Source: Parasegetibacter sp. NRK P23 (GTDB lineage Bacteria; Bacteroidota; Bacteroidia; Chitinophagales; Chitinophagaceae). Taken from it: a stretch of 64,000 nucleotides of DNA. The notes beneath the pieces are model-generated. The model was not told where the DNA came from. It was given only the letters and a program-made list of their open reading frames with translations, and searched no databases. Below, piece by piece: positions 63,189 to 64,000 of the stretch; position 1 is the stretch's first letter, and each line of letters begins with the position of its first letter. Both the position numbers and the translations under genes were made by a program. The stretch covers positions 561,889 through 625,888 of the forward strand of contig NZ_JAMDLG010000001.1 in NCBI RefSeq assembly GCF_023721715.1, read 5' to 3'.

Positions 63189-64000
63189 ATGAAATTCGAA
63201 GCGGTTACCATTAAAGACATTGCCAAAGCCTTAGGACTCTCCACTTCAACGGTTTCCCGCGCCCTGCGCGACAGCCACGAGATCAGTGCGGAAACCAAAC
63301 AACTGGTACTGGATTGCGCCGAAAAACTCAACTACCGCCCCAATCCCATCGCGCTGAGCCTGAAGGAAAAAAGGAGCCGCTCCATTGGTGTGGTGGTATG
63401 CGAGATTGCCAACAACTTCTTTTCACAAATCATCAACGGAATCGAATCCATCGCTTACGACCGCGGGTACAACGTAATCATCTCGCAAAGTCATGAATCC
63501 TATGAACGCGAAGTGATGGACCTCCATTACCTGTCTTCCCGCTCCGTAGATGGATTGCTGATTTCCGTTTCCACTGAAACCAACGATACCAGTCATATCC
63601 GCGCATTACACGAAAAAGGATTACCCATCGTGTTGTTCGACCGCATCGCCGATGAAATAAAAACACATACGGTGGTATCCGATAATTTCCAGGGCGCTTA
63701 TGATGCCACGGAACATCTTATTAAGAATGGTTATAAAAAAATCGCGGCCCTTACCAATTCCGAATTCCTTTCCATTACTTCGGAACGACTGGCGGGCTAC
63801 CGCGAAGCCTTGCTTGCACACGATATTAAACCCATCAACTCATGGGTAAAACACTGTTTTTACGGCGGTATGATCTTTTCTGAAATTGAAGAAGCCGTGA
63901 ACAACCTGCTCACACAAAAGAACAAACCCGACGCCATTTTCACCACCAGCGACAAGCTCACTACCGGATGCCTGAAAACGCTGATCAGAAGAGGCATTCG
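63189..64000 (+). CDS. LacI family transcriptional regulator (partial, runs off window)
   Basis: The gene starts at the ATG at 63189 and is open to the right edge (270 codons seen; the family is usually about 340). The N-terminal HTH is TIKDIAKALGLSTSTVSRAL (about 7-26), and the hinge is LNYRPNPIALSLK. The sugar-binding fold begins IGVVVCEIANNFFSQIINGIE, with later LFDRIADEIKTHTVVSDNF and DAIFTTSDKL. It is divergent from susC and is the obvious regulator of the pectin locus, with the inducer probably a uronate or oligogalacturonide. The 3' end is missing only because the window ends. Confidence 0.93.
   Translation, partial: MKFEAVTIKDIAKALGLSTSTVSRALRDSHEISAETKQLVLDCAEKLNYRPNPIALSLKEKRSRSIGVVVCEIANNFFSQIINGIESIAYDRGYNVIISQSHESYEREVMDLHYLSSRSVDGLLISVSTETNDTSHIRALHEKGLPIVLFDRIADEIKTHTVVSDNFQGAYDATEHLIKNGYKKIAALTNSEFLSITSERLAGYREALLAHDIKPINSWVKHCFYGGMIFSEIEEAVNNLLTQKNKPDAIFTTSDKLTTGCLKTLIRRGI

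Noticed and set aside
1..64000. CRISPR arrays, rRNA and tRNA genes, integrases or transposases
   Set aside because: Reading both strands I found no regularly spaced repeats, no cloverleaf-like sequence and no mobile-element protein.

Overview
The window looks like chromosomal DNA from a member of the Bacteroidota, most likely Chitinophagaceae or a close relative. The evidence is a SusC/SusD pair, a type IX secretion (T9SS) C-terminal sorting domain, a Gly-rich single-RRM RNA-binding protein, a Reg_prop/Y_Y_Y two-component sensor, and promoters of the Bacteroidota form (TTG, 19-20 nt, TAnnTTTG). I saw no rRNA, tRNA, CRISPR array, phage gene or transposase.

Bases 1-13,970 are mixed metabolic genes on both strands. 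They include a Crp/Fnr regulator, a Tat-exported Gfo/Idh/MocA oxidoreductase, a saccharopine-dehydrogenase-like gene 5 bp before a DUF1338 2-oxoadipate dioxygenase (a probable lysine-catabolism pair), a T9SS-secreted discoidin protein, an SDR plus M20 peptidase pair, a three-gene operon (DCC thiol protein, TIGR01777 epimerase, SRPBCC protein) and a secreted S1/P1 nuclease.

Bases 13,971-28,200 hold a propeller sensor kinase with its NarL-type response regulator, two small exported proteins, a di-haem cytochrome c, the rpsF-rpsR-rplI operon with a candidate S6:S18 leader hairpin, the RRM protein, a very large modular secreted esterase whose 3' end appears to have been lost, and a 2OG-Fe(II) oxygenase.

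Bases 28,270-36,160 form a minus-strand surface-polysaccharide locus: stand-alone receiver, receiver-like/sugar-transferase fusion, GT2, GT4, methyltransferase, GT-C-like membrane protein and two acyltransferase-3 proteins. No flippase or polymerase is visible.

Bases 36,761-62,894 are one co-directional minus-strand pectin utilisation locus, headed by a divergent LacI-type regulator that runs off the right edge. In transcription order it encodes SusC, SusD, a DUF4957/DUF5123-type lipoprotein, two PL1 lyases, a CE12 acetylesterase, a CE8 methylesterase, the remnant of an alpha/beta-hydrolase esterase, GH28, CE8, GH43, GH28, GH105-DUF4350, UxaB, UxaA, UxaC and a hexuronate MFS transporter. Demethylation, deacetylation, cleavage and uptake are thus joined to the isomerase route from galacturonate to 2-keto-3-deoxygluconate. 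KdgK/KdgA and KduI/KduD are not in the window. A near-identical 26-bp sequence with a CCGG-centred pseudo-palindrome lies upstream of both susC and the first GH28-GH105 gene pair and is a good candidate for the LacI operator.
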